Shown here one piece after another: positions 5,849-13,279 of a stretch of 20,819 bases of DNA; position 1 is the stretch's first letter, and the number at the start of each line of letters is the position of its first letter. Below the pieces are notes generated by a model, which was not told the DNA's origin, did not search any database, and saw only the letters and a list, made by a program, of their open reading frames with translations. This DNA comes from Fen-1077 sp050014355. GTDB lineage: Bacteria; Chloroflexota; Dehalococcoidia; Dehalococcoidales; RBG-16-60-22. The position numbers were made by a program, and so were the translations under genes. The stretch is taken from the NCBI GenBank assembly GCA_050014355.1, contig JBEKDL010000056.1, forward strand, positions 1-20,819, in the 5' to 3' direction.

Positions 5849-6948
5849 CGTATTTTTTTCAACTTGTCAATGACGGCGTTGGCTACCTGCGAGGTGCCCA
5901 CGGCTGAAGGGTCGTCGCGGCGAGCCTTCATATCATAGGTGACGCTTTTACCCTCTTTAATCACCGCTGCGATGCCCTTTTCCAGCCGGTCGGCGGCCTC
6001 GACCTCGCCAATGTGGCGTAGCATCATCATCCCGGAGAGCATCATCGCCATGGGGTTGACCTTGTTAAGGCCGGTATACTTGGGGGCGCTGCCGTGTGTC
6101 GGCTCGAAAAGCGCGATGCCTTCGCCGATATTAGCCCCGGGAGCCAGACCCAGCCCCCCGACCAGCCCCGCGCAGAGGTCGGAGGCGATATCCCCATAGA
6201 GATTGGGCGCGACGATGATATCGTACTCCTGCGGCCGGCGCACGAGCTGCATGCACAGGTTATCTACGAGGGCGTCCTGGAAATCGATGTCCGGGTATTC
6301 TTTTGCCACCTCCCGCGCGACCGCCAGGAATAGGCCGTCCGAAAACTTCATAATGTTGGCCTTGTGCGTGGTGGTGACTTTCTTCCGCCTGTTTTTCCGG
6401 GCATACTCGAAAGCGTATCTCACAATGCGCCGTGTGCCCGCCTCGGTAATCATTTTGATACTTAGGCCGGAATCGGACTTGATGACGTTGCCCGCCTTGC
6501 CGTTGATAAATTGAATGACGTCTCTGGTGTCGGGTTTTCCCTTCTCGAACTCGACGCCGGCGTAGAGGTCTTCGGTGTTTTCCCGTACGATAACGATGTC
6601 CACGTCTTTGAAAGGCGAGAGAACACCGGGATAGGTTTTGCAGGGGCGGACGCAGGCATAAAGGTCCAGCGCTTTACGCAGGGCGACATTGACGCTGCGG
6701 AAGCCCGTGCCGATGGGCGTGGTCACCGGGCCTTTGAGGGCCACCTTGTTTTTCCGGATGGAAGCGAGTACAGAGTCGGGCAGGGGAGTGCCCTGCTTCG
6801 CCATCACTTCAGCGCCGGCGTAGGCCAGCTCCCAGTTGAACTTTACGCCGGTAGCTTCCAGGACATGCCGGGTGGCTTCGGTTATCTCCGGGCCGGTTAT
6901 CTCCGGGCCGACGCCGTCGCCCGGTATTAGAGTGATGTTATAAGTCAA
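5845..6948 (-). CDS. icd: Isocitrate dehydrogenase (decarboxylating), probably NADP-preferring
   Basis: A 367-residue beta-decarboxylating dehydrogenase converting isocitrate to 2-oxoglutarate. RSVNVALRK (residues 84-92) is the isocitrate-type substrate motif, unlike the leucine-pathway enzyme. Arg101, Arg123, Tyr129 (ENTEDLYAGVE), Lys196 and Asp229/253/257 fit the active site. Cofactor residues align with E. coli NADP-IDH: HGSAPKYTGLNKVNP gives Lys290, Tyr291 and Val297, and Tyr338 is kept, but the site of Arg395 is Ala342 with Arg next to it. NADP is therefore likely, not certain. The start is TTG (6946-6948), supported by AGGGAA 5 nt upstream and the ITLIPGDGVGPE N terminus. A 15-bp tandem duplication has doubled GPEIT. 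Downstream of the aconitase-like pair. Confidence 0.9.
   Translation of the reverse strand: MTYNITLIPGDGVGPEITGPEITEATRHVLEATGVKFNWELAYAGAEVMAKQGTPLPDSVLASIRKNKVALKGPVTTPIGTGFRSVNVALRKALDLYACVRPCKTYPGVLSPFKDVDIVIVRENTEDLYAGVEFEKGKPDTRDVIQFINGKAGNVIKSDSGLSIKMITEAGTRRIVRYAFEYARKNRRKKVTTTHKANIMKFSDGLFLAVAREVAKEYPDIDFQDALVDNLCMQLVRRPQEYDIIVAPNLYGDIASDLCAGLVGGLGLAPGANIGEGIALFEPTHGSAPKYTGLNKVNPMAMMLSGMMMLRHIGEVEAADRLEKGIAAVIKEGKSVTYDMKARRDDPSAVGTSQVANAVIDKLKKIR
6880..6909. repeat. Exact 15-bp tandem duplication inside icd
   Basis: The 15-mer at 6880-6894 is repeated without change at 6895-6909. On the coding strand it encodes GPEIT twice in a row (residues 15-24 region), lengthening the conserved GDGxGPE segment by five residues while keeping the frame. 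Confidence 0.9.
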
Positions 6949-6973
6949 TAGTTTCCCTTTCCTTTACTTTCTG

Positions 6974-7075
6974 TCATTGCGAGGAGCGAAAGCGACGTGG
7001 CAATCCCATTGTTTATTCAAGTTAGTCATTGAGATTGCCGCGCCTCCCGACTGCGGTCGGGATGGCTCGCAATGA
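6974..7075. repeat. Composite palindromic intergenic element A
   Basis: Ends are TCATTGCGAG (6974-6983) and its exact reverse complement CTCGCAATGA (7066-7075). Inner arms are GGCAATC (6999-7005) and GATTGCC (7033-7039), and the centre contains TCAAGTTA (7017-7024). Both halves are of the GCGAG/GGCAATC type. It lies between the small dehydratase subunit and icd, so in an RNA from that operon it would fold into a long hairpin. No open reading frame. Confidence 0.85.
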
Positions 7076-7081
7076 AGATAA

Positions 7082-7576
7082 TTAAAGCTTAATATCCCCA
7101 TGCTTTTTTACATATGGAATCAGCCCGCCTTCGTCGAGGATTTTAAGCATGACATCCGGAATCTTCCCGAAGGTCAGCGCCGCGCCGTTGGTCTTGTCCC
7201 GCACCGTCCCCGCCGTGAGGTCTATCTCCAACTCATCTCCGTCGCTTATCTTATCCGTATCGCATATCAAAACGGGGAGCCCGAGGTTTATGGCGTTTCT
7301 AAAGAAAATTCTGGCTACCGATTTCGCCAGTATAGCGCTGACGCCCGCCATCTTGATGACCAGCGGGGCGTGCTCACGGCTGGAACCGAGGCCAAAGTTG
7401 CTCCCGCCGACCACGAAATCGCCGGGTTTTACTTTCTTCACGAAGTTGACATCGGCGTCTTCTAAAACATGTTTGGCCAGCTCCGGCAGGTTGCTGCGGA
7501 GGTGAGCGTAGCGGCCCGGTATAATATGGTCGGTGGAAATGCTGTCTCCGAACTTATGCGCCTTACCACGCAGCAT
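7082..7576 (-). CDS. Aconitase / 3-isopropylmalate dehydratase family, small subunit
   Basis: A 164-residue swivel-domain subunit of a two-part hydro-lyase. Family motifs: GDSISTDHIIPGRY near the N terminus, GGSNFGLGSSREHAP, AKSVARIFFRNAINLGLPV, and a C-terminal EGGLIPYVKKHG. The start is ATG at 7574-7576, whose A is shared with the TAA of the large subunit (TAATG), giving translational coupling; longer readings would overlap the large subunit extensively. After DHIIPGRY the substrate loop reads AHLRS. I cannot assign specificity from it, but the neighbouring isocitrate dehydrogenase favours citrate/isocitrate over isopropylmalate or homocitrate. Confidence 0.9.
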   Translation of the reverse strand: MLRGKAHKFGDSISTDHIIPGRYAHLRSNLPELAKHVLEDADVNFVKKVKPGDFVVGGSNFGLGSSREHAPLVIKMAGVSAILAKSVARIFFRNAINLGLPVLICDTDKISDGDELEIDLTAGTVRDKTNGAALTFGKIPDVMLKILDEGGLIPYVKKHGDIKL

Positions 7577-8817
7577 TACATCACCTCCCGGGGGTCGGTA
7601 ATCTCTCCCGTCAGCGCCGAGGCCGCCGCGGTGGCCGGACTGCCGAGGTAAATAAAGCTTTTCGGGTTGCCCATACGACCCTCGAAGTTGCGGTTGGCGG
7701 TCGAAAGACACGCCTCGCCATCGCCAAGCGCCCCTTGATGGAGACCGAGACAGGGCCCGCAGCCGGGCGGCAGAATCATCGCGCCCGAAGCGACCAGCTC
7801 TGCGATGTATCCGGCTTCGATAGCGTTGAGCAGTACCCGCCGCGAAGCCGGAGCAATAATTAATCGCACTGTTTTGGCAGGTTTCTTGCCTTTAAGTATG
7901 GCCGCGGCTACGGCCAGGTCTTCCAGCCGGCCGTTGGTGCAGGTGCCGATTACTACCTGCTGTATCTTTGTCCCTTTCAACGCGCTGGCTAAAGAGGTGT
8001 TATCGACCGTATGCGGCATGGCCACCGTGGGGTCGAGTTCATCTGCTTTTATCCTGATGACTTCCTCGTACACGGCGTCTTTGTCGGCGTCCAGCGCTTT
8101 AAAGTCCTTGCCCCGCCCCTGCGACTCTAAAAACTCTTTCGTTGTCTCGTCCGAAGCGAACAGTCCCACTTTAGCGCCGGCTTCCACCGCCATATTAGCG
8201 ATGGTGAAGCGTCCGGACATACTCATTTTCTTTGTCGCGTTGCCGGTGAACTCCAGCGATTTATAGGTCGCGCCGTCCGCTCCGATAAGCCCGATTAAAT
8301 GCAGGATTAAATCCTTGGGATAGACGCCTTTCTGGAAATTGCCCGTGACATCTATTTTAAAAGTCTCCGGTACGCGGAACCAGTTCTTGCCGAGCCCCAT
8401 GGCCACGGCGACATCCGACGAGCCCATGCCCGTGGCGAAAGCCCCCAGTCCCCCCGCCGTCACTGTGTGCGAGTCCGCCCCCACGATGACATCGCCCGGG
8501 CGCGCGTATGACTCCGGGACGATCTGGTGGCAGACGCCTTCGCCGGGCTCGGAGATAACGCAACCGGTATTTTTCGCGAAGTCCCTCAGGAAGATATGGT
8601 CGTTGGAGAGGTTGGCGTTAGGGCTGGGCGCCGCGTGGTCGATAAACAGCACCGTCCGCGCCGGGTTCGAAAGCCCCATGCCGCTCGACTGGAACTGGCG
8701 GACGGTCAGCGGCCCGGTGGTGTCCTGCACGAAGGCCAGGTCCACTTTAGCGATAACGATGTCAGCGTCCGTGCCGGACTTTTCACTCAATATTTTTTCG
8801 GCTAATGTTTTGCCCAT
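7576..8817 (-). CDS. Aconitase / 3-isopropylmalate dehydratase family, large [4Fe-4S] subunit
   Basis: A 413-residue large subunit of the archaeal/bacterial two-subunit type. Cluster ligands are Cys293 (GTCTNGRLED) and Cys353/Cys356 (PPGCGPCLG). FIDHAAPSPN, VGADSHTVTAGGLGAFATGMGS and the final AAASALTGEITDPREV are family signatures. It isomerises a 2-hydroxy-tricarboxylate or isopropylmalate through a dehydrated intermediate. Candidates are aconitase, LeuC or homoaconitase. The linked icd with an isocitrate-type motif, and a separate lysA pointing to the diaminopimelate route, favour aconitase. The ATG at 8815-8817 has no close Shine-Dalgarno sequence. A run of palindromic repeats precedes it. 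Confidence 0.9.
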   Translation of the reverse strand: MGKTLAEKILSEKSGTDADIVIAKVDLAFVQDTTGPLTVRQFQSSGMGLSNPARTVLFIDHAAPSPNANLSNDHIFLRDFAKNTGCVISEPGEGVCHQIVPESYARPGDVIVGADSHTVTAGGLGAFATGMGSSDVAVAMGLGKNWFRVPETFKIDVTGNFQKGVYPKDLILHLIGLIGADGATYKSLEFTGNATKKMSMSGRFTIANMAVEAGAKVGLFASDETTKEFLESQGRGKDFKALDADKDAVYEEVIRIKADELDPTVAMPHTVDNTSLASALKGTKIQQVVIGTCTNGRLEDLAVAAAILKGKKPAKTVRLIIAPASRRVLLNAIEAGYIAELVASGAMILPPGCGPCLGLHQGALGDGEACLSTANRNFEGRMGNPKSFIYLGSPATAAASALTGEITDPREVM

Positions 8818-8839
8818 TAAGCTTTAAATCCCTCTCTAA

Positions 8840-8861
8840 CTCTCCCTTTACAAAGGGAGAG
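8840..8861. repeat. REP-like hairpin 1 of 3
   Basis: CTCTCCCTTT (8840-8849) and AAAGGGAGAG (8852-8861) are perfect 10-bp arms around AC. It lies between the carboxyltransferase and dehydratase genes, next to two related hairpins. Confidence 0.8.
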
Positions 8862-8886
8862 GATGATTAATAAAATCCCCTTTTAA

Positions 8887-8909
8887 TTCCCCCTTTACGA
8901 AAGGGGGAA
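8887..8909. repeat. REP-like hairpin 2 of 3
   Basis: TTCCCCCTTT (8887-8896) and AAAGGGGGAA (8900-8909) form perfect 10-bp arms around a 3-nt loop (ACG). Same style as the hairpin 25 bp to its left. Confidence 0.8.
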
Positions 8910-8954
8910 AATGTTCATGCAAACCGAATATCTAGCTTTTAAGCCAATCTGTCT

Positions 8955-8973
8955 CCCTCCTTCGTAAGGAGGG
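8955..8973. repeat. REP-like hairpin 3 of 3
   Basis: CCCTCCTT (8955-8962) and AAGGAGGG (8966-8973) form 8-bp arms around CGT. It is the hairpin nearest the 3' end of the carboxyltransferase gene and could stop or stabilise that transcript, though no U-run follows. Confidence 0.75.
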
Positions 8974-8993
8974 AATAAGGGAGATTTTCCCGC

Positions 8994-10538
8994 CTACATC
9001 GGGATATTGCCGTGTTTTTTGTACGGGCGGGACTCTTTTTTATCCTTTAAGGCCTCCAGCGTCGCGATTATCTTCGCTCGAGTTTCCGCGGGCTGGACGA
9101 CTGCATTGATATATCCCATTTTCGCGGCCACATAAGGGTTGTAAAGCAACTCGCGGTAGCTATTGATTTTTTCCTGTTTCGCGACTGCGGGGTCGGCGGC
9201 GCTCTGGATTTCCTTGCTGAAAATGATGTCCGCCGCCGCTTCGGCCCCCATCACGGCGATTTCCGCCTGCGGCCAGGCCAGCGTATAATCCGCCCCCAAC
9301 CCCTGGCTGCACATGGCGATATACGCGCCGCCGTAGGCCTTGCGGGTAATGAGCGTTATCTTGGGAACAGTAGCTTCAGCGTAGCACCACAGGAGCTTGG
9401 CGCCGTGCCGGATAATGCCGCCCCACTCCTGCTGGCTGCCGGGCAGAAAGCCGGGCACATCCGCTATCGTCAGCAGGGGGATATTAAAAGCGTCGCAGAA
9501 TCTTATAAAGCGCGTCGCCTTGTCCGAGGCGTTGATATCGAGACAGCCGGCGAGGAAGCTCGGCTGGTTAGCGATAATGCCAATGACGTGGCCATTACAG
9601 CGCGCGAAAGCGGTAATCATGTTCTGGGCGTACTGGCGGGAGGTCTCCATGAAATCGCCGCTATCGACGAGGGCTTTAATAACATCCTTCATATTGTAGG
9701 TCTTGTTCGAGTTCTCCGGCAGGGCATTGTTCAGCGTTTCCGCGGCCCGCGCGGGCGCATCCGCGGGTTTGGCATCCGGAGGTTTCTCGTCGTTGTTCGA
9801 AGGCAGGTAGCTTAAAAGCCTTTTTATATCTTCGATAGCCTGTTTATCGTTATCGCAGGCGAACTGTGCGACGCCGCTTTTGGTAGAGTGCGTTAGCGCG
9901 CCGCCGAGTTCTTCGTTGCCGATTTCCTCGCCGGTGACGCTTTTGACCACCCCCGGCCCGGTAATGAACATGTAGCTGGTCTTTTTCACCATGAAGACGA
10001 AATCAGTCATCGCCGGGGAATATACGGCGCCCCCCGCCGCCGGCCCCAAGATGGCCGATATCTGCGGTATGACCCCGGAGGCGCAGGAGTTGCGGAAAAA
10101 GATATTCCCGTAGCCGTCCAGCGCGTTGATGCCCTCCTGGATACGCGCGCCGCCGCTATCGATGAAGCCGACCATCGGGACTTTCATTTTCATGGCTAAA
10201 TCCATGACGCGGCAGATTTTTCTGGCGTGCATCTCGCCGAGGGTGCCCCCGCGCGCGGTAAAATCCTGGGCGTAAGCGCAGACGGTGCGGCCGTTGACCT
10301 TGCCGAAGCCCGTGATAACGCCGTCAGCCGCTATCGAGACCTTATCCATGCCAAAGTTGCTGGAGCGGTGCTGAACGAAAAGGTCTGTCTCCTGGAAGGT
10401 GCCTTTATCGAAGAACAGGTCGAGCCGCTCCCGTGCCGTGAGCTTTCCGGACTCGTGCTGTTTCTGGACGTTCTTTTCGCCGCCGCCGGCCTTGAGCTCG
10501 GCTTCAAATTTGGCCAGCTTTTCAAATTCCTCTCTCAA
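8994..10538 (-). CDS. Biotin-dependent acyl-CoA carboxyltransferase subunit (propionyl/methylmalonyl-CoA type)
   Basis: A 514-residue carboxyltransferase with two crotonase-like halves. The first half has KLTARERLDLFFD, GGARIQEG and GPAAGGAVYSPAMTDF; the second has PGFLPGSQQEWGGIIRHGAKLL and TRKAYGGAYIAM, whose glycines build the oxyanion holes. It moves carboxyl between biotin and propionyl- or acetyl-CoA, or works in the sodium-pumping methylmalonyl-CoA decarboxylase (MmdA). The exact acyl-CoA cannot be decided. A polar Ala/Pro/Asp-rich linker (about 250-275) joins the halves. The start is TTG (10536-10538): GAGG lies 5 nt upstream, an in-frame TGA stands five codons before, and REEFEKL fits the family. 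No biotin carboxylase, biotin carrier or membrane subunit is nearby. Confidence 0.92.
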   Translation of the reverse strand: MREEFEKLAKFEAELKAGGGEKNVQKQHESGKLTARERLDLFFDKGTFQETDLFVQHRSSNFGMDKVSIAADGVITGFGKVNGRTVCAYAQDFTARGGTLGEMHARKICRVMDLAMKMKVPMVGFIDSGGARIQEGINALDGYGNIFFRNSCASGVIPQISAILGPAAGGAVYSPAMTDFVFMVKKTSYMFITGPGVVKSVTGEEIGNEELGGALTHSTKSGVAQFACDNDKQAIEDIKRLLSYLPSNNDEKPPDAKPADAPARAAETLNNALPENSNKTYNMKDVIKALVDSGDFMETSRQYAQNMITAFARCNGHVIGIIANQPSFLAGCLDINASDKATRFIRFCDAFNIPLLTIADVPGFLPGSQQEWGGIIRHGAKLLWCYAEATVPKITLITRKAYGGAYIAMCSQGLGADYTLAWPQAEIAVMGAEAAADIIFSKEIQSAADPAVAKQEKINSYRELLYNPYVAAKMGYINAVVQPAETRAKIIATLEALKDKKESRPYKKHGNIPM

Positions 10539-10679
10539 ATCAGCCTCACCTCACAGGTATAGATTAAAGCAAGATAATGATAACATAAGGAGAATTAGGG
10601 GGCAAATAAAGGACATAAAAGGACTTTAGATGTGCGTACTCACGAAAGCGGGAATCCAGTAAAGTTTAAAAGAAAGACC

Positions 10680-11279
10680 TCACCACCCGCACCGCTCCTC
10701 TTGCCACGGGTCGCCGTGCATATGATACCCTGCCCGCTCCCAGAACCCCGGTTCATCTTTAGCCACAAACTTAATGCCCGTCACCCACTTGGCGCTTTTC
10801 CAGAAATAAAGCCGCGGCACCACCAGCCTCACCGGCGCGCCGTGGTCGGGCGTTATCGGCTGGCCGTTGTGCTTTAAAGCGAACAGCACATCCGGCTGGA
10901 AGAAATCATCTAAAGAGAGGTTGGTGGTGAAGCCTCCCGCGCCCTGGACGATGACGTATTTCGCTTCCGGCTTTATTTTAACCAGGTCTTTGATGACGGC
11001 GGCACTCACTCCCTCCCACAGGTTATTGTAACGCGACCAGGTGGTGACGCAGTGGATATCGGAGAATACTTCTACCTGCGGCAGCGCGGTGAACTCGTCG
11101 TAAGTGAGTGTGCGCTCTGCCTCCACCAGCCCCGCTATCGTGAGCGTCCACTTGGCTGTGTCTATTGACGGCACTTTGCCGTAATGTAATACCGGCCATT
11201 TCTCCGTCAGCCTCTGGCCCGGCGGCAGCCTGTCCTTACGCTGTGTGTCCGGGCTGATAATTCGCAGTTTTTCGTTCAT
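10680..11279 (-). CDS. Sulfite-oxidase-like molybdopterin oxidoreductase, short cytoplasmic form
   Basis: A 199-residue protein of the sulfite oxidase / MsrP catalytic-domain family. Cys77 in SDIHCVTTWS is the expected molybdenum ligand. Further blocks: WTLTIAGLVE with LTYDEFTALP, WEGVSAAVI, HGAPVRLVVPRLYFWKSAKWVTGI and the terminal GYHMHGDPW. The domain is complete, but there is no dimerisation domain, haem domain or twin-arginine signal, so it probably acts in the cytoplasm. Substrates of this short group are not established; sulfite or a sulfoxide are only guesses. No good ribosome site precedes the ATG. It is divergent from folP, 94 bp away. No molybdopterin-synthesis gene is in the window. 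Confidence 0.85.
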   Translation of the reverse strand: MNEKLRIISPDTQRKDRLPPGQRLTEKWPVLHYGKVPSIDTAKWTLTIAGLVEAERTLTYDEFTALPQVEVFSDIHCVTTWSRYNNLWEGVSAAVIKDLVKIKPEAKYVIVQGAGGFTTNLSLDDFFQPDVLFALKHNGQPITPDHGAPVRLVVPRLYFWKSAKWVTGIKFVAKDEPGFWERAGYHMHGDPWQEERCGW

Positions 11280-11324
11280 TTATCTTAAATATAACATATC
11301 GGTGCGGATAAAAAAGTGATTTAA

Positions 11325-11346
11325 TTCCACTTTACTAAAGGGGGAA
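11325..11346. repeat. Degenerate copy of the CCCTTT/AAAGGG hairpin
   Basis: TTCCACTTT (11325-11333) can fold back on AAAGGGGGAA (11337-11346) with mismatches. It matches hairpin 2 at 8887-8909 in outline and lies in the divergent intergenic space before folP. Confidence 0.4.
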
Positions 11347-11359
11347 ATATATGTAAGAT
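11331..11359 (+). promoter_or_regulatory. Possible folP promoter
   Basis: TTTACT (11331-11336), 17 bp, TAAGAT (11354-11359). Each hexamer matches consensus at four or five bases. The start would fall near 11366, only about 8 nt before the folP ATG, which has no Shine-Dalgarno sequence; a near-leaderless transcript would explain that. Confidence 0.3.
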
Positions 11360-11373
11360 ATTTTTAGATACTT

Positions 11374-12228
11374 ATGAAGACCACTTTGCCGGCCACGCGC
11401 TGCGGGGAGAAGGTTTTCCGCTGGGGCGAGAAGACCTACATTATGGGCGTCTGTAACTTGAGCCCGGACTCTTTTTCCGGGGACGGGCTGGGCAGCGATG
11501 TTGAAGCTACGCTCGACCAGGCGCAGCGCATGGTCGCGGAAGGCGCGGACATTATCGATGTCGGCGGGGAGTCAACGCGCCCGGGCACCGAGCCGCTTTC
11601 GATGGAAGATATCGAAGACGAGCTGCGATTGGTCATCCCGGCCATCGAGCGGCTGGCCGCGGAAATTAAGGTGCCGGTAAGTATCGATACCTATAAGTCC
11701 GGGGTGGCCCGCCGCGCTTTAAAGGCGGGCGCTGTCATGATAAATGATATCTGGGGACTGAAACGCGACCCGAATATAGCGCGGGTCGCGGCGGAGGCCG
11801 GCGTGCCAATAATTTTAATGGCGAATGAGCGCGATGCCCCGCCGAAGGCCGGCATTCTGGCTAAAGTCCTCTCCGACCTGGAGACGGGGATTAAAGCCGC
11901 GGAGAAAGCGGGCGTGGCCGCGGAAAACATCATCGTCGACCCCGGCATCGGGTTCGGCAAGACCCTGGAGCAGAACCTAGAGCTCGTGAACCGCCTCGCC
12001 GAGCTAAAGCGTCTGGGCAAACCTGTCCTGCTCGGCACGTCGCGTAAATCGATGATAGGACTGGTGCTGGACCTGCCGGTCGACAAGCGCCTCGAAGGCA
12101 ATCTGGCAGCCACGGCCATCGGCATCGCTAACGGCGCCGACATGGTACGCGTGCATGATGTCAAACAGACGGCGCTGGTCTGCAAGATGGCCGACGCTAT
12201 TATCAGAAGGGGGACAATCGATGACTGA
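11374..12228 (+). CDS. folP: Dihydropteroate synthase
   Basis: A 284-residue TIM-barrel enzyme that joins 6-hydroxymethyl-dihydropterin pyrophosphate to p-aminobenzoate in folate synthesis. Signatures in order: GVCNLSPDSFSGDG (residues 25-38; the usual form is NVTPDSFSDGG), GADIIDVGGESTRPG, VPVSIDTYKSGVA, MINDIWGL, VDPGIGFGKTLEQNLEL, GTSRKSMIG and the final VRVHDV. These cover the pyrophosphate, pterin and PABA sites. The substitution in the first loop is conservative. The ATG is chosen from the family N terminus; no ribosome site is visible. The 3' end overlaps folK by 8 bp. Confidence 0.95.
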   Translation: MKTTLPATRCGEKVFRWGEKTYIMGVCNLSPDSFSGDGLGSDVEATLDQAQRMVAEGADIIDVGGESTRPGTEPLSMEDIEDELRLVIPAIERLAAEIKVPVSIDTYKSGVARRALKAGAVMINDIWGLKRDPNIARVAAEAGVPIILMANERDAPPKAGILAKVLSDLETGIKAAEKAGVAAENIIVDPGIGFGKTLEQNLELVNRLAELKRLGKPVLLGTSRKSMIGLVLDLPVDKRLEGNLAATAIGIANGADMVRVHDVKQTALVCKMADAIIRRGTIDD

Positions 12229-12712
12229 ACTGGTCAAGGTATATCTCGGCCTCGGCTCGAACCTGGGCAACCGCCAGGAGAACCTGGACACGGCGCTGAA
12301 GCTCATTTCCCAGCGGATGCAGGTGGGTAAGGTCTCGTCGATATACGATACCGAAGCGGTTGGCACCGTCGCCCAGCCGCGCTTTCTGAACATGGCCTGC
12401 GAGGTCTTTACCCGCCTGGCTCCGGAAGGGCTGCTCGCTTTAGTCAAGGGGGTCGAGTTCAAGATGGGGAGGCACAGCCGGACCGGCGAGCCGCGCACTA
12501 TCGACGTCGATATCCTCCTTTACGGCGATACGGTGGTGAAAACGAAAGAGCTGGAAATTCCCCACCCCAAAATGACCGAGCGGCAGTTCGTGCTGGTGCC
12601 GCTGGCGGAGATAGCGCCGGACGCCGTCCACCCGGTGACGAAGAAGACGATTAAGGAGATGAACCAGTCGATTAAAGAGGTGCAGGGCGTGATGAAGCTG
12701 GACGGGAAGTAA
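12221..12712 (+). CDS. folK: 2-amino-4-hydroxy-6-hydroxymethyldihydropteridine pyrophosphokinase
   Basis: A 163-residue HPPK that phosphorylates the pterin used by FolP. VYLGLGSNLGNRQENL at the N terminus and RTIDVDILLYG (the Mg/ATP-binding Asp pair) are diagnostic; IPHPKMTERQFVLVPLAEIAP is the usual C-terminal block. The start is ATG 12221 with AAGGGGG 8 nt upstream; it lies inside the folP 3' end (ATGACTGA overlap), so the two are translationally coupled. An upstream start at 12155 is rejected because it adds 22 residues without family resemblance. The gene is followed by composite repeat B. Confidence 0.95.
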   Translation: MTELVKVYLGLGSNLGNRQENLDTALKLISQRMQVGKVSSIYDTEAVGTVAQPRFLNMACEVFTRLAPEGLLALVKGVEFKMGRHSRTGEPRTIDVDILLYGDTVVKTKELEIPHPKMTERQFVLVPLAEIAPDAVHPVTKKTIKEMNQSIKEVQGVMKLDGK

Positions 12713-12716
12713 AATG

Positions 12717-12822
12717 TTGTCATTCTGAGGAGCCCCGACTTGTCGGGACGATGTGAGAATCTCTAGCCTGGGGTCAAGTTAAGGATGGAGATTGCCACGG
12801 GCTCTCGCCCTCGCAATGACAA
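12717..12822. repeat. Composite palindromic intergenic element B
   Basis: Ends are TTGTCATT (12717-12724) and AATGACAA (12815-12822), exact reverse complements. The left half is the other type (CATTCTGAGGAG ... GAGAATC at 12755-12761) with an internal CCCGACTTGTCGGG hairpin. The right half is the GATTGCC (12790-12796) ... CTCGCAATGAC type. The centre has TCAAGTTA (12774-12781), as in elements A and C. It fills the gap between folK and queD and ends just before the queD ribosome site. Confidence 0.85.
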
Positions 12823-12834
12823 GGGGGGTAGGGC

Positions 12835-13203
12835 ATGTACGAAATAACGGTAGAAAAGCACTTTGACGCGGCGCATTACCTGCGGGGCTATAAGGGCAAG
12901 TGCGAAAACATCCACGGCCACCGCTACACGATAAAAGTAAAAATAAGCGCCGCGAAGCTGAATAAAATCGGCCTGGCCTATGACTTTACCGATTTGAAGC
13001 GCTATCTGCAAGAGATTTTAGAGCGCTACGACCATACCAGCCTGAACGACCTGCCGGAGTTCAAAAAGATAAATCCTTCCGCGGAGAACATCGCCGCCGC
13101 TATCTATAAAGAGCTTAAAAAGAAGCTTTCCGCCGACCCCGTTACCCTGACAGCCGTGGAAGCCTGGGAGACGCCGGAACAGGGGGTAGGGTACAGGGAG
13201 TAG
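12835..13203 (+). CDS. queD: 6-pyruvoyl-tetrahydropterin synthase family, QueD-type (6-carboxytetrahydropterin synthase)
   Basis: A 122-residue T-fold enzyme. Zinc ligands are His14, His27 and His29 (AAHY...IHGH). The catalytic cysteine is Cys23 in CENIHGH, spaced CxxxHGH as in QueD. The catalytic Asp/His pair is at 66-67 (YDHTSLND), and Glu112 (WETP) anchors the pterin. QueD makes the 7-deazaguanine precursor of queuosine. The PTPS-III variants that replace FolB have Glu at or near the Cys position; here the residue before HGH is Ile, so folate use is not supported by the motif, only by the neighbouring folP-folK. AGGG/GGGGGG lies 7 nt upstream of the ATG. No other queuosine gene is in the window. 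Confidence 0.85.
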   Translation: MYEITVEKHFDAAHYLRGYKGKCENIHGHRYTIKVKISAAKLNKIGLAYDFTDLKRYLQEILERYDHTSLNDLPEFKKINPSAENIAAAIYKELKKKLSADPVTLTAVEAWETPEQGVGYRE

Positions 13204-13229
13204 ACTATTAATCTCTGGCTTACTTATAC

Positions 13230-13258
13230 TAGACGCTTTTGAAAAACTAAGTTACAAT
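13230..13258 (+). promoter_or_regulatory. Predicted promoter of the restriction-modification pair
   Basis: TAGACG (13230-13235), 17 bp, TACAAT (13253-13258). The start near 13265 gives a 14-nt leader holding the GGGGAG ribosome site. This would let the island be expressed independently of queD. Confidence 0.4.
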
Positions 13259-13279
13259 GTTTTAAGTGGGGAGATGTTG

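Noticed and set aside
7577..7711. Longer start for the small dehydratase subunit
   Set aside because: The extra 45 residues are out-of-frame large-subunit sequence; the TAATG junction fits the family start exactly.
8840..8973. CRISPR array
   Set aside because: The repeats are palindromes of different sequence, not identical direct repeats with regular spacers; no cas genes.
10630..10679. Fourth composite repeat (CGAAAGCGGGAATCC)
   Set aside because: Only a short fragment with no second arm or TCAAGTTA centre; at most a decayed remnant of another repeat type.
12155..12220. Upstream start for folK
   Set aside because: It adds 22 residues encoded within folP, while ATG 12221 has a good ribosome site and the normal N terminus.
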